The notes: generated from the letters alone by a model not told the origin. 40,841 bases of DNA from Burkholderiales bacterium (GCA_023383795.1 JAHDYJ010000028.1:1-40841), one strand, 5' to 3'. Positions 1-8,886 are shown, counted from the stretch's first letter. Program-made: numbers and translations.

Positions 1-723
1 CTGCGCGATCTCGTTCTCGTGGTGCGGGAACTGCAGGTCCTCGCCGCCGCCGTGGATGTCGAAGTGGCGCCCCAGCAGCTCGGTGCTCATCGCCGAGCAC
101 TCGATGTGCCAGCCGGGACGGCCCTCGCCGTAGGGCGCGGGCCAGGCGGGCTCGCCCGGCTTCGCACGCTTCCACAGCGCGAAGTCGAGGGGATCCTGCT
201 TCGCGGCCGAGACCTCGACCCGCTCGCCGGCGCGGAGCTCGTCGAGCGTCTTGCCCGACAGCCGGCCGTAGGCGGGGAACCTGCGCACGGCGAAGTTGAC
301 GTCGCCGTCCGCGGCCCGGTACGCGAGCCCGTTCCGCTCCAGCCGGTCGATCATCGCGAGCATCGGCCCGATGTAGCGGGTGGCGCGCGGCTCGTGGTCC
401 GGTCGCAGGACGCCGAGCGCATCGGCGTCCTCGTTCATGTAGCCGATGAACCGCCCAGTCAGCGCCTCGACCGTCTCGCCGTTGTCGGCGGCGCGGCGGA
501 TGATCTTGTCGTCGACGTCGGTGATGTTGCGCACGTACGTCACGGCGTAGCCGCGCGCGCGCAGCCAGCGGCTCACCATGTCGAACACCACGAGCACCCG
601 CGCGTGCCCGAGGTGGCAGTAGTCGTAGACCGTCATGCCGCAGACGTACATCCGCACCTTGCCCGGCTCGATCGGGACGAACTCCTCCTTCGTTCGGGTC
701 AGGGTGTTGTAGATCTTCAGCAT
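1..723 (-). CDS. cysS: Cysteinyl-tRNA synthetase, N-terminal 241 residues (cut by window edge)
   Basis: This class I aminoacyl-tRNA synthetase charges tRNA-Cys with cysteine in the cytosol. The ATG is at 723-721 and the frame stays open to base 1, so the C-terminal part lies outside the window. The protein begins [15 protein letters not shown]. It carries the HIGH-type signature as HLGH at residues 37-40. The zinc ligands known from the E. coli enzyme appear at the same numbering: C28, C209 (in WHIECSAM), H234 and E238 (in FPHHENE). The KMSKS loop would lie beyond the edge. The gene is divergent from the TPR gene, with a 134-base gap. The identification is secure. Confidence 0.97.
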   Translation of the reverse strand, partial: MLKIYNTLTRTKEEFVPIEPGKVRMYVCGMTVYDYCHLGHARVLVVFDMVSRWLRARGYAVTYVRNITDVDDKIIRRAADNGETVEALTGRFIGYMNEDADALGVLRPDHEPRATRYIGPMLAMIDRLERNGLAYRAADGDVNFAVRRFPAYGRLSGKTLDELRAGERVEVSAAKQDPLDFALWKRAKPGEPAWPAPYGEGRPGWHIECSAMSTELLGRHFDIHGGGEDLQFPHHENEIAQ

Positions 724-783
724 GGCGGAACGAACGCGACCGACGCGGCGCCTGCGCCCGGGGCCCCGGACGGCCGGCGCGGG

Positions 784-812
784 TTGGGTGCGGCGGGCCT
801 TGTTGGTACAAT
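784..812 (+). promoter_or_regulatory. Predicted extended -10 promoter for the TPR-ppiA-ppiB-lpxH genes
   Basis: A TACAAT hexamer at 807-812 is preceded by TG at 804-805, giving an extended -10. A weak -35 (TTGGGT, 784-789) lies 17 bases upstream. It sits in the cysS/TPR divergent gap and points into the plus-strand genes. It is a prediction from consensus only. Confidence 0.45.
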
Positions 813-857
813 TTGACGCTGCGCAGCGCCGCGCGCGGCGCCGCAGTATATCCGACA

Positions 858-1481
858 ATGCATCGCCCGTTCAGCTTCGAGGTCCCACGCGCTGCGCCCC
901 GGCGGCGGCCGGCGGCAGTCCCACGCCTGCCGCGCATGGCGGCGGCGGCATTTCTCGCGGCGCTCACGCTCGCGCTTGCGGCGCCGGCCGCCGCGCAGGC
1001 CCAGTCGCCGCAGGCACTCCTCGAGGCCGACCGGCTGCTGCGCCAGGGCAGCCACACCGAGGCGCTCGCGCTGGTCGAGGCGCGCATCGCCGTCGATCCG
1101 CGCGATGCCCAGGCGCGCTTCCTGAAGGGCGTGATCCTCGCCGAGCAGGACCGGCCGGACGAGGCGATCGACACGTTCGTGCGGCTGATCCAGGAACACC
1201 CCGAGCGCGCCGAGCCGTACAACAACCTCGCCGTGCTGTACGCCGCCCGCGGCGGGCTCGACCGCGCCCGCGAGCTGCTCGAGACCGCCGTGCGGGTGAA
1301 CCCGAAGTTCGCGACCGCGCAGGAGAACCTCGGCGACGTGTACGCCCGGCTCGCGGCGGAGGCGTACGCCCGCGCCGCGGAGCTCGACGCTCGCGCGGTG
1401 GTGCGCACGAAGCTCAGGCTCGCGCGCGAGCTCGCGGCCGGCGCCGCAGCGCGGCCGGCGGCGCGCGCGACCTCGGACTGA
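858..1481 (+). CDS. Exported tetratricopeptide-repeat protein
   Basis: This is a protein of about 207 residues with an N-terminal export signal ([22 protein letters not shown]) and then about three TPR units. Typical TPR patterns are visible, such as [21 protein letters not shown] and [23 protein letters not shown] repeats are protein-protein interaction scaffolds, so a periplasmic role is likely, but the partner cannot be read from sequence. The start is uncertain. ATG at 858 gives a basic stretch before the hydrophobic core. ATG at 936 would place the signal peptide at the very N-terminus, and the frame is also open further upstream to 813. None has a strong ribosome binding site. The gene lies 45 bases before ppiA and is probably co-transcribed with it. 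Confidence 0.8.
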   Translation: MHRPFSFEVPRAAPRRRPAAVPRLPRMAAAAFLAALTLALAAPAAAQAQSPQALLEADRLLRQGSHTEALALVEARIAVDPRDAQARFLKGVILAEQDRPDEAIDTFVRLIQEHPERAEPYNNLAVLYAARGGLDRARELLETAVRVNPKFATAQENLGDVYARLAAEAYARAAELDARAVVRTKLRLARELAAGAAARPAARATSD

Positions 1482-1526
1482 GCCGCCCCACCGCCGGGAC
1501 GTCATTCATCCAAGAGGAGCCGTTGC

Positions 1527-2108
1527 ATGCTGCACAAGCTTTCCGCCACTCTCGCAGTGCTGGCCGCCGCCGCGACCGCCGTGCCCGCGGCCGTCGCGGC
1601 CGATCCGCGCGTCGAGCTCAAGACCACCCAGGGCACCATCGTCCTCGAGCTCGCGGCGGAGCGGGCGCCGCAGACCGTGGCGAACTTCCTGCAGTACGTG
1701 AAGGCGGGCCACTACGACGGCACGCAGTTCCACCGCGTGATCGACGGCTTCATGATCCAGGGCGGCGGCTTCGACCGGACCTTCCGCCAGAAGCCGACCC
1801 GCGCGTCGATCAGGAACGAGGCGGACAACGGCCTCAGGAACGAGCGCGGCACGGTGGCGATGGCGCGCACGCCCGACCCGCACTCGGCCTCGGCCCAGTT
1901 CTTCATCAACCTCAAGGACAACGACTTCCTGAACCACAAGCAGCCGACGCCGCAGGGATGGGGCTACGCGGTGTTCGGCAAGGTCGTCGCCGGCATGGAC
2001 GTCGTCGACCGGATCGCCAAGCTGCCCACCGGCACGGTCGGACCGCACCAGAACGTGCCCGCCGAGCCGGTCATGATCGAGTGGGCGCGCATTTACAACG
2101 CAAAGTGA
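1527..2108 (+). CDS. ppiA: Periplasmic peptidyl-prolyl cis-trans isomerase, cyclophilin type
   Basis: This 193-residue protein has a clear Sec signal ([25 protein letters not shown]) followed by a complete cyclophilin domain. It catalyses cis-trans isomerisation of X-Pro bonds during periplasmic protein folding. Diagnostic segments are [15 protein letters not shown] (with the catalytic-site Arg), the short bacterial loop ending in [11 protein letters not shown], and [13 protein letters not shown]. An AGAGGAG ribosome binding site lies eight bases before the ATG. It is followed after only 7 bases by a second, leaderless cyclophilin gene that is closely similar in sequence. The pair looks like a tandem duplication with separate compartments. 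Confidence 0.95.
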   Translation: MLHKLSATLAVLAAAATAVPAAVAADPRVELKTTQGTIVLELAAERAPQTVANFLQYVKAGHYDGTQFHRVIDGFMIQGGGFDRTFRQKPTRASIRNEADNGLRNERGTVAMARTPDPHSASAQFFINLKDNDFLNHKQPTPQGWGYAVFGKVVAGMDVVDRIAKLPTGTVGPHQNVPAEPVMIEWARIYNAK

Positions 2109-2115
2109 GGTACAC

Positions 2116-2607
2116 ATGGTCAAGCTGCACACGAATCTCGGCGCCATCACCATCGACGTCGACGCCAAGCAGGCCCCCGAGACCGCCAGGAACTTCCTGC
2201 AGTACGTGGAGGACGGCCACTACGACAACACCATCTTTCACCGGGTGATCGACGGCTTCATGATCCAGGGCGGCGGCTTCGCGCCCGGCATGAAGCAGAA
2301 GCCGACCCGCGCGCCGATCCAGAACGAGGCGGCGAACGGGCTCAGGAACGAGCGCGGCACCGTCGCGATGGCGCGCACCAGCGATCCGCACTCGGCTACC
2401 GCGCAGTTCTTCATCAACGTGGCGGACAACGCGTTCCTGGACCACAGCGCGCCGACGCCGCAGGGCTGGGGCTACTGCGTGTTCGGCCGCGTGGTGGACG
2501 GCATGGACGTCGTCGAGCGGATCAAGGCCGTGCGCACCGGTTCGAGCGGCTTTCACAAGGACGTTCCGGTCGAGGACGTGGTCATCCAGCGCGCCGAGGC
2601 GGTCTAG
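2116..2607 (+). CDS. ppiB: Cytosolic peptidyl-prolyl cis-trans isomerase, cyclophilin type
   Basis: This 163-residue single-domain cyclophilin has no signal peptide and is therefore cytosolic, as PpiB is in other proteobacteria. It starts [19 protein letters not shown] and carries [26 protein letters not shown] and [13 protein letters not shown]. Much of the core is identical to the upstream exported paralogue, including FLQYV, GHYD and the QGGGF box. The start is 7 bases after the ppiA stop with a weak GAGGT binding site, so translational coupling is likely. The next gene, lpxH, starts 23 bases downstream. Confidence 0.96.
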   Translation: MVKLHTNLGAITIDVDAKQAPETARNFLQYVEDGHYDNTIFHRVIDGFMIQGGGFAPGMKQKPTRAPIQNEAANGLRNERGTVAMARTSDPHSATAQFFINVADNAFLDHSAPTPQGWGYCVFGRVVDGMDVVERIKAVRTGSSGFHKDVPVEDVVIQRAEAV

Positions 2608-2630
2608 CGGCGCGAGCCGCGACTGCCGCC

Positions 2631-3353
2631 GTGCGGCCCACCCTGCTCGTTTCGGACGTTCACCTGAGCCCGGTGCGCCCGGAGATGGCGGAGCTGTTCC
2701 TGCGTTTCCTCGAGCGCGAGGCGCGCGGCGCGGCGACGCTGTACATCCTCGGCGACCTCTTCGACATGTGGATCGGCGACGACGATCCGCTGCCGCTCAA
2801 TACGGCGGTGATGGACGCGCTCGGACGGCTCTCCGCCGCCGGAACCGCGGTGTACGTGATGTGCGGCAACCGCGACTTCCTCTTCGGCGGCGGATTCCTC
2901 CGGCGCACCGGAGCGCGCCTGCTGCCGGATCCCACCTCGCTCGAGATGGACGGCGTACCCACGCTGCTCATGCACGGCGACACCCTCTGCACCGATGACA
3001 TCGCGTACCAGCGGGCGCGCAGGCGCTATCGCCGTCCGTGGGTGCTGCGCGGGTTCCTGGCGCTGCCGCGCCCGGCGCGCGTGGCGATCGGGCGCCATTT
3101 CAGGCGCAAGAGCGAGCGGACGAAGCGCGCAACCGCGCCGCGCATCATGGACGTCAGCGCCGCGGCGGTCGAGGCGGCGCTGCGCGCGCACGGCTATCCG
3201 CGCCTGATCCACGGCCACACCCACCGTCCCGCGTGCCACCTGCACGTCGTCGACGGGCACCGCTGCGAGCGCTGGGTGCTCGGCGACTGGTACGAGCGCG
3301 GCAGCTACCTGCGCTCCGACGCGAGCGGCCTGACGCGCGTCGCGCTCGCCTGA
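2631..3353 (+). CDS. lpxH: UDP-2,3-diacylglucosamine diphosphatase
   Basis: LpxH hydrolyses UDP-2,3-diacylglucosamine to lipid X and UMP, the fourth step of lipid A synthesis, at the inner face of the cytoplasmic membrane. The 240-residue length is normal. The metallophosphoesterase ligands are all present: D9 and H11 (SDVH), D42 (LGDLFD), N80 (GNRD), H115 (MHGD), and H196 and H198 (HGHTH). These match E. coli LpxH with a one-residue shift. The start is a GTG (2631) with no strong binding site, which suggests coupling to ppiB translation. This is the last gene of the plus-strand group and it is convergent with metZ. Confidence 0.95.
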   Translation: MRPTLLVSDVHLSPVRPEMAELFLRFLEREARGAATLYILGDLFDMWIGDDDPLPLNTAVMDALGRLSAAGTAVYVMCGNRDFLFGGGFLRRTGARLLPDPTSLEMDGVPTLLMHGDTLCTDDIAYQRARRRYRRPWVLRGFLALPRPARVAIGRHFRRKSERTKRATAPRIMDVSAAAVEAALRAHGYPRLIHGHTHRPACHLHVVDGHRCERWVLGDWYERGSYLRSDASGLTRVALA

Positions 3354-3360
3354 CGGAGGG

Positions 3361-3387
3361 CGCTCCTCCCCTCGGTGAGGAGGAGCG
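3361..3387 (+). terminator. Hairpin after lpxH, possible terminator
   Basis: An 8-bp stem (3361-3368 CGCTCCTC paired with 3380-3387) begins 8 bases after the lpxH stop. Three more pairs are possible inside, across a two-base bulge. No T tract follows, so it may be an RNA-end stabiliser or a Rho-assisted stop rather than a classical intrinsic terminator. Confidence 0.4.
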
Positions 3388-3410
3388 TCACGCGACACGT
3401 GACGGGTGGT

Positions 3411-3460
3411 CATCCCCTCCTCTCCGCGGAGGGCTGCCGGCAAAGCCGGCGGGGTGGTGG
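3411..3460. repeat. REP-like palindromic intergenic sequence
   Basis: The convergent lpxH/metZ gap holds two adjacent palindromic pieces. One is the 10-bp palindrome CTCCGCGGAG (3422-3431). The other is a GCCGGC-AAA-GCCGGC hairpin (3436-3450) flanked by GGGGTGGTGG. The composition and position resemble the REP-type extragenic palindromes common in GC-rich proteobacteria. Only one copy is present here, so the repeat status is inferred. Confidence 0.4.
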
Positions 3461-3532
3461 AGTGCGTCTCGCGGAGGCGTCAGCGGCTGCGCCCGCATGA
3501 TTGCAACGCTGCAGGCCCCTCTGACGCGTGTA

Positions 3533-4717
3533 TCACGCGTCCAGCCCGCGCGCGAGGTCGCGCTTGAGATCCTCCACCGACTCCAGGCCCACGGCGACGC
3601 GCAGCAGGCCCTCGCCGATCCCTGCCGCGGCGCGCGCCTCGGCGCTGATGCGCCCGTGCGTGGTGGTCCCGGGGTGCGTGATGGTCGACTTGGTGTCGCC
3701 GAGGTTGGCGGTGATCGAGATCATCCGCGTCGCGTCGATCACGCGCCAGGCGGCCTCGCGCCCGCCCCGCACGTCGAACGAGACGATCGCGCCGCCGGCG
3801 CGCTGCTGGCGCTTCGCGAGCGCGCGCTGCGGATGCGACTCGAGGAACGGGTAGTGGACGCGCGCGACGCGCGGATGCGCCTCGAGCCAGCGCGCGAGCT
3901 CGAACGCCGCCGCCGAGTGCGCCTCCATGCGCAGGCGCAGCGTCTCGAGCCCCTTCAGCAGGACCCAGGCGTTGAACGGCGACAGGCTCGGGCCGGCGGT
4001 GCGCAGGAACGGGAACACCGCCCCGGTGACGATCTCCTTGCGGCCGAGTACCGCGCCGCCGAGCACGCGGCCCTGCCCGTCGAGGTACTTGGTGGCCGAG
4101 TGGATCACGACGTCGGCACCGAGCGCGAGCGGCAGCTGCAGCGCGGGCGTGCAGAGGCAGTTGTCGACGACGAGCAGGGCGCCCGCCTCGTGCGCGACCT
4201 CGGCGAGCGCGGCGCCGGCGAACACCTCGGTCAGCGGATTCGACGGGGGCTCGCGGAACACGAGCTTCGTCCCCGGCCGCCCGGCGGCGCGCCCGGCGGC
4301 CGGGTCGGTGCCGTCGACGAAGGCCGTCTCGACGCCGAAGCGCGCGAGGACGTTGGTGAAGAGCTGCACGGTCGCGCCGAAGATCGACGACGACGAGACG
4401 ATGCGGTCGCCGCTCTTGAGGAGCGCCATGCAGCACGCCAGGATCGCCGACATCCCCGAGGCGGTCGCGACGCACGCCTCGGCCTCCTCGAGCGCGGCGA
4501 GACGCTCCTGGAACGCGGTGACCGTCGGGTTGCTGAAGCGTGAGTAGACGAAACCCGCCTCCTCGCCGGCGAAGCGCGCCGCGGCCTGCGCGGCGCTGTC
4601 GAACACGAAGCTCGAGGTGAGGAACAGCGCCTCGGAGTGCTCGTTGAAATGCGTGCGTGCGACGCCGGCCCGCACCGCGCGCGTGTCGAAATCGAGGCTT
4701 TCGCCGCCCTCGCCCAT
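3533..4717 (-). CDS. metZ: O-succinylhomoserine sulfhydrylase (PLP-dependent)
   Basis: The protein has 394 residues and belongs to the Cys/Met metabolism PLP family. MetZ makes homocysteine directly from O-succinylhomoserine and sulfide in methionine synthesis. The PLP lysine is K210 in HSATKYLDGQGR, a context typical of MetZ. FVYSRFSNPT and VVDNCLCTPALQLPL are also family-typical. The start ATG at 4717 has a GGAGG binding site six bases upstream. Upstream lies a dedicated promoter, a SAM-II-like riboswitch and an intrinsic terminator, so expression should fall when S-adenosylmethionine is abundant. This supports the methionine assignment over cystathionine gamma-synthase, the main alternative. 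The gene is convergent with lpxH. Confidence 0.93.
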   Translation of the reverse strand: MGEGGESLDFDTRAVRAGVARTHFNEHSEALFLTSSFVFDSAAQAAARFAGEEAGFVYSRFSNPTVTAFQERLAALEEAEACVATASGMSAILACCMALLKSGDRIVSSSSIFGATVQLFTNVLARFGVETAFVDGTDPAAGRAAGRPGTKLVFREPPSNPLTEVFAGAALAEVAHEAGALLVVDNCLCTPALQLPLALGADVVIHSATKYLDGQGRVLGGAVLGRKEIVTGAVFPFLRTAGPSLSPFNAWVLLKGLETLRLRMEAHSAAAFELARWLEAHPRVARVHYPFLESHPQRALAKRQQRAGGAIVSFDVRGGREAAWRVIDATRMISITANLGDTKSTITHPGTTTHGRISAEARAAAGIGEGLLRVAVGLESVEDLKRDLARGLDA

Positions 4718-4741
4718 CTGCCGCCTCCGAACCCGGAAATG

Positions 4742-4778
4742 AAAAAACCCGTCCAGCCTGCGCGGGCCTAGACGGGTT
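4742..4778 (-). terminator. Intrinsic terminator between riboswitch and metZ
   Basis: On the minus strand an AACCCGTC/GACGGGTT stem (4778-4771 with 4753-4746) runs directly into a tract of six T (4747-4742). It lies 9 bases after the riboswitch core and before the metZ binding site. This is the expected place for a transcriptional attenuator. Confidence 0.8.
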
Positions 4779-4786
4779 CTTCACCA

Positions 4787-4855
4787 CGCTTTAGCCGGAT
4801 TTGTTTGACTCCGGGGAGACCGGAGGCGCCCGCAAGCTGTGCTTCAAATCGGCGC
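4787..4855 (-). promoter_or_regulatory. SAM-II (metA/SAM-alpha type) riboswitch upstream of metZ
   Basis: Reading the minus strand from 4855, a GCGCC/GGCGC P1 stem encloses a loop containing GATTTGA and GCTTGC. An extra CTCCGG/CCGGAG hairpin follows, then the conserved tail TCAAACAAATCCGGCTAAAG. The blocks GATTTGA, GCTTGC, AAACAA and GCTAAAG in this order are the hallmark of the SAM-II pseudoknot aptamer, which binds S-adenosylmethionine. Its position before a methionine gene fits. The extra hairpin between P1 and the 3' tail is an insertion relative to the minimal aptamer. A covariance-model search was not possible here. Confidence 0.82.
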
Positions 4856-4862
4856 AGGGGGC

Positions 4863-4891
4863 ACATTACCCCGCGCCGCGGCGGGTGTCAA
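4863..4891 (-). promoter_or_regulatory. Predicted promoter for the metZ riboswitch transcript
   Basis: A perfect TTGACA -35 lies on the minus strand at 4891-4886. TAATGT (4868-4863) is 17 bases downstream; an alternative GGTAAT (4870-4865) is at 15. Initiation would fall near 4855, exactly where the aptamer begins. The -35 lies only 8 bases after the purF stop, so metZ can be transcribed independently of purF. Confidence 0.6.
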
Positions 4892-4899
4892 ATCCGGCG

Positions 4900-6429
4900 T
4901 CAGATGCTGCTGGCGGACACGTGGACGCGACCGGGCTCGCCCTCCTCGTCCTCCTCGCCCTGCTCCTGGCGCTTGTCGTCGCGCCGCGTCTCGAGCTCGC
5001 CGAGGTACTGGCTGGTGACGTCGCCGGTGATGTACTCGCCGTCGAAGCAGGAGGTCTCGAACTGCTCCAGGCCCGGGTTCGCCTCGCGCACGGCGCGCTT
5101 GAGCGCGTCGAGATCCTGGTAGATCACCGCGTCGGCGCCGATCTCCGCGGCGATCTCGTCCTCGGTGCGGCCGGTCGCGATCAGCTCGGAGCGCGTCGGC
5201 ATGTCGATGCCGTAGACGTTCGGGAACCGCACCGGCGGCGCCGCCGAGGCGAAGAACACCTTGCGGGCGCCCGACTCGCGCGCCATCTGGACGATCTCGC
5301 GGCTGGTGGTGCCGCGCACGATCGAGTCGTCCACGATCAGCACATTCTTGTCCTTGAACTCCATCGAGATCGCCGAGAGCTTGTGCCGCACCGACTTCTT
5401 GCGCACCGTCTGGCCGGGCATGATGAACGTGCGCCCGACGTAGCGGTTGCGCACGAAGCCCTCGCGGTAGGTGAGCCCGAGGCCGGTGGCGAGCTGCAGC
5501 GCGCACGGGCGGCTCGTGTCGGGCACCGGGATCACGACGTCGATGTCGAGGTGCCGGTACTGGCGCCTGATCTTGTCCGCGAGCCGCTCGCCCATGTGCA
5601 GGCGCGCCTCGTAGACCGAGACGCCGTCGAGCACCGAGTCGGGCCGCGCGAGGTACACGTACTCGAAGATGCACGGCGCGTGCACCGCCTGCGGGGCGCA
5701 CTGGCGGCTCGCGAACCGGCCCGCCTCGTCGATGTGCACCGCCTCGCCCGGGCCGACGTCGCGCACGAGCGAGAAGCCGAGCGCCTCGAGGGCGACGCTC
5801 TCGGAGGCGACCATCCACTCGGGCCCGTCAGGGGTGTCGCTGCGGCCGATCACCAACGGCCGGATGCCGTACGGGTCGCGGAACGCGACCAGCCCGGTGC
5901 CGGCGACCATCGCGACGACCGCGTAGGCGCCGCGGCAGCGGCGGTGCACGGCGGCGACCGCCGCGAAGACCGCCTCGGAATCGACCCGGTACCCCCGCGC
6001 GGCGCGCTCGAGCTCGTGCGCGAGCACGTTCAGCAGGACCTCGGAGTCGGAGTTGGTGTTGATGTGCCGGCGGTCGAGCCGGAACATCTCCTCCTTCAGC
6101 TCGCCCCAGTTCGTCAGGTTGCCGTTGTGGCCGAGCACGATGCCGAACGGCGAGTTGACGTAGAAGGGCTGCGCCTCGCCGGCGTCGAACGCGCTGCCGG
6201 CGGTCGGATAACGGCAGTGCCCGATGCCCATGTGCCCCTGCAGCGCGCGCATGTCCCGGGTGCGGAAGACGTCGCGCACCAGGCCCGGCCCCTTGTGCAT
6301 GTGGAACGTGCTGCCGGCGCTGGTGACGATCCCCGCGGCGTCCTGCCCGCGATGCTGCAGGAGGAGCAGCCCGTCGTAGAGCAGCTGGTTCACCGGCGAG
6401 CGCGCGACGATGCCGACGATCCCGCACAT
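4900..6429 (-). CDS. purF: Amidophosphoribosyltransferase
   Basis: PurF transfers the glutamine amide to PRPP to give phosphoribosylamine, the committed step of purine synthesis. The 509-residue protein starts MCGIVGIV, so Cys2 becomes the N-terminal catalytic nucleophile of the class II glutamine amidotransferase domain. HCRYPT, HNGNLTN and NTNSDSE are further amidotransferase motifs. The PRPP-binding loop is [14 protein letters not shown] at residues 363-376. The start lies 4 bases after the cvpA stop, the conserved cvpA-purF pairing, so the two are co-transcribed and probably coupled. Confidence 0.98.
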   Translation of the reverse strand: MCGIVGIVARSPVNQLLYDGLLLLQHRGQDAAGIVTSAGSTFHMHKGPGLVRDVFRTRDMRALQGHMGIGHCRYPTAGSAFDAGEAQPFYVNSPFGIVLGHNGNLTNWGELKEEMFRLDRRHINTNSDSEVLLNVLAHELERAARGYRVDSEAVFAAVAAVHRRCRGAYAVVAMVAGTGLVAFRDPYGIRPLVIGRSDTPDGPEWMVASESVALEALGFSLVRDVGPGEAVHIDEAGRFASRQCAPQAVHAPCIFEYVYLARPDSVLDGVSVYEARLHMGERLADKIRRQYRHLDIDVVIPVPDTSRPCALQLATGLGLTYREGFVRNRYVGRTFIMPGQTVRKKSVRHKLSAISMEFKDKNVLIVDDSIVRGTTSREIVQMARESGARKVFFASAAPPVRFPNVYGIDMPTRSELIATGRTEDEIAAEIGADAVIYQDLDALKRAVREANPGLEQFETSCFDGEYITGDVTSQYLGELETRRDDKRQEQGEEDEEGEPGRVHVSASSI

Positions 6430-6433
6430 TGCA

Positions 6434-6928
6434 TCACCTCTCGTACTTGACCCGGTCCGCCCAGCTGCGCGGCAGATAGGGCTTCATCGCGACGACGGCG
6501 GTCTCGAGCGGGCCGGCGAGCGCCGCATCGCGCCAGAACGGCTCCTTCGGCAGCGTCGTGAACCCCGCACCGAGCACGACACCGAGCGTGATCAGGGTGC
6601 CCCGCGCGAACCCGAACATGCCGCCGAGCGCCCGGTCGGTGACGCCGAGCCCGGCCGCGCGGAAGAGCTTCGCCAGCATGATGCCGCCGAATCCCGCCGC
6701 GAGCAGCACCAAGATGAAGACCACGACCGCGGCGACGACCGCGCGCACGTCGAGCGGCGCGAGGCTCGCGGGCAGCAGGCGCGCGAGATCGTACGCGAAC
6801 CACGTCGCGAGCACCGCCGCGAGCACCCAGCCGGCGAGCGCGAGCATCTCGCGCATCAGTCCGCGCCAGGCGCCGAGCAGAATGGACACTCCCACGACGA
6901 TCAGCACTCCGTAGTCGAACCAGGTCAT
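6434..6928 (-). CDS. cvpA: CvpA family membrane protein
   Basis: This 164-residue inner-membrane protein has four hydrophobic segments. It begins [27 protein letters not shown], the usual CvpA N-terminus. The family is named from colicin V export and is widely linked to purF and to envelope stress resistance, but its biochemical role is not settled. The gene lies three bases after the SPOR gene and four bases before purF in a tightly packed operon. Confidence 0.93.
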   Translation of the reverse strand: MTWFDYGVLIVVGVSILLGAWRGLMREMLALAGWVLAAVLATWFAYDLARLLPASLAPLDVRAVVAAVVVFILVLLAAGFGGIMLAKLFRAAGLGVTDRALGGMFGFARGTLITLGVVLGAGFTTLPKEPFWRDAALAGPLETAVVAMKPYLPRSWADRVKYER

Positions 6929-6931
6929 CGA

Positions 6932-7594
6932 TCAGCGCGTCGTCACCGTCCCCGGCACGACGCCCAGATCCTTCAGCGCGGCGAGCTTGTCGCGCGCGCT
7001 CTCGGCCTCCGCGCGCGAGGCGTACGGACCCGCCGCGACCCGCGTATGGGCGGTCGATCCGCTCTTCACCGGCTCGGTGAACGACTTGACGCCGGCCCGC
7101 GCGAGCTTCGCCTGCAACTGCTTGACGTTGTCGGGGTTCGCGTAAGCGCCGAGCGGCACCACGAAGCTCTCGCCCCCGGCCGGCGCGTCGCCCTTGAGGA
7201 TCGCCTCCGCGCGCGCGGCCTCCTGGGACTTGCGCTCGCTCGCCGAGGCCACCTTCGCGGCCTTCTTGTCCTCGGTGCCGCCCTTCGCCTCGGCGGGCTT
7301 GCGGGCGTCCACCTTCGCGGGCTCGCCGGGCTTCGGCTCCGCCGCCTTCTGTTCGCCTTCGCCCTTGCGCGGCTCCGCCGGCCGGGAGGCGGGCTGGGGC
7401 GCCGGCGGCGGCACGCTCAGTTGCGCGCTCTCCTGCCGCGGAATCTCGACCGTGAGGTCCGTGGTCACCGGCTTCGGCTCGAGATCCATCACCATCGGCG
7501 GCACGATCACGAGGAAGAGCACCAGCGCGATGGCGCCCACCAGACGCCTGCGCGCCCGCCGTCTGAGCTGCTGTGCCTCTTGCGTTTCGGGCAT
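6932..7594 (-). CDS. SPOR-domain (DedD-like) membrane-anchored division protein
   Basis: The protein has 220 residues. A basic N-terminus (LRRRARRRLVG) is followed by one transmembrane helix (about residues 19-37). A long linker rich in Pro, Ala, Lys and Glu comes next, then a C-terminal SPOR domain (about residues 142-215) with FVVPLGAYANPDNVKQLQAKL and TRVAAGPYASRAEAESA. SPOR domains bind denuded septal peptidoglycan, so the protein is expected at the division site with its bulk in the periplasm. The position between folC and cvpA is that of dedD in E. coli. Confidence 0.88.
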   Translation of the reverse strand: MPETQEAQQLRRRARRRLVGAIALVLFLVIVPPMVMDLEPKPVTTDLTVEIPRQESAQLSVPPPAPQPASRPAEPRKGEGEQKAAEPKPGEPAKVDARKPAEAKGGTEDKKAAKVASASERKSQEAARAEAILKGDAPAGGESFVVPLGAYANPDNVKQLQAKLARAGVKSFTEPVKSGSTAHTRVAAGPYASRAEAESARDKLAALKDLGVVPGTVTTR

Positions 7595-7602
7595 GCCGAT
7601 CT

Positions 7603-8886
7603 TCAGGCCCTCCCGGTCGCGGCCGCGAGCACGTCCGCGACGGTGTGGAACGAGCCGAACACGACGATTCTATCACTCTGCCGCGCCGCCCCCCGCGCTG
7701 AGGCATAGGCGGCACGGGGGGAAGCGTGCTCGGAAACGGGGCCAACGGCGCCGGCCGCGCGGATCGCCGCCGCGACGTCGGCCGCGCGCGCGCCGCGCGG
7801 CACGTCGAGGGACGCCGCGTACCAGTGTCCGACGGCATCCTTGAGGCGGGCGCACGTGCCGGCGATGTCCTTGTCGGCGAGCATGCCCACGACCGCCAGC
7901 GTGCGCGCCGCCGGCGGCATCGCGGCCAGGTTCCCGGCGAGGACGCCGGCCGCGGCCGGGTTGTGCGCTACGTCCAGCACCACCGTCGGCACGCCCGGCA
8001 GCACCTGGAAGCGCCCCGGCAGCGCGACGCCGGCGAGCCCCTCGCGCACGGCCTGCGCGGCGACCGGGAGCGCCGCGCGCATCGATTCCAGGGCGGCGAT
8101 CGCCGTCGCCGCGTTCGCCACCTGTTTCGCGCCGCGCAGGGCCGGATGCGCGAGGCCCGCCCGCCGGCCCGCGCGACCCCAGTACAGCCACTGCCGCGGC
8201 TCGATCGCGCAGCCGAAGTCGCGCCCGAAAAGCTGCAGGTCCGCGCCGATCGCGCGCGCGTGATCGAGCACCGACTGCGGGGGCGCCGGATCGCCCACGA
8301 TGGCGGGCTTGCCCGCGCGGAAGATGTGCGCCTTCTCCCAGCCGATGCGCTCGCGCGTGTCGCCGAGGTACTCGGCGTGGTCGAGGTCCACCGAGGTGAG
8401 CACGGCGCAGTCGGGCTCGAAGGCGTTCACCGCGTCGAGCCGCCCGCCGAGCCCGACCTCGAGGACGAGCGCGTCGGGCCGCGCGGCGGTGAAGAGCACC
8501 CACGCCGCAAGCGTGCCGAACTCGAAATAGGTGAGCGGCGGGCCGCCGGCGCGCTCGACGCGCGCGCGCTCGACGGTGCGGAACGCCTCGACGAGCGCCG
8601 CGTCGTCCGCCTCGCGTCCGTCGAGGCGCACCCGCTCGTTGTAGCGCAGCAGGTGCGGCGACGTGTACGAGCCGACGCGGAAGCCGCCCGCGCGCAGGAT
8701 CGCCTCCAGCATCGCGCACACCGATCCCTTGCCGTTGGTGCCGCCGACGACGAAGATCGGGCACGGCGGCGCGAGGCCGAGGGCGTCGCGCACCGACCCG
8801 ACGCGCTCGAGGCCGAGCGCGATCGACTGCGGGTGCTGGCGCTCGACGTAGGCGAGCCAGCCGTCGAGGTCGGCGGGGAGCACCAC
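7603..8886 (-). CDS. folC: Bifunctional dihydrofolate synthase / folylpolyglutamate synthase
   Basis: FolC adds glutamate to dihydropteroate and to reduced folates using ATP. The 427-residue protein has the Mur-ligase-type P-loop VVGGTNGKGSVCAMLEAIL near residues 46-64. The family-typical GSYTSPHLLRYNERVRLDG follows. VDLDHAEYLGDTRERIGWEKAHIFR and LDVAHNPAAAGVLAGNL are also present. Translation appears to start at GTG (8886), with a second GTG directly after. No clear binding site is visible, so the exact start is a little uncertain. The gene lies between accD and the SPOR gene. Confidence 0.96.
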   Translation of the reverse strand: MVLPADLDGWLAYVERQHPQSIALGLERVGSVRDALGLAPPCPIFVVGGTNGKGSVCAMLEAILRAGGFRVGSYTSPHLLRYNERVRLDGREADDAALVEAFRTVERARVERAGGPPLTYFEFGTLAAWVLFTAARPDALVLEVGLGGRLDAVNAFEPDCAVLTSVDLDHAEYLGDTRERIGWEKAHIFRAGKPAIVGDPAPPQSVLDHARAIGADLQLFGRDFGCAIEPRQWLYWGRAGRRAGLAHPALRGAKQVANAATAIAALESMRAALPVAAQAVREGLAGVALPGRFQVLPGVPTVVLDVAHNPAAAGVLAGNLAAMPPAARTLAVVGMLADKDIAGTCARLKDAVGHWYAASLDVPRGARAADVAAAIRAAGAVGPVSEHASPRAAYASARGAARQSDRIVVFGSFHTVADVLAAATGRA

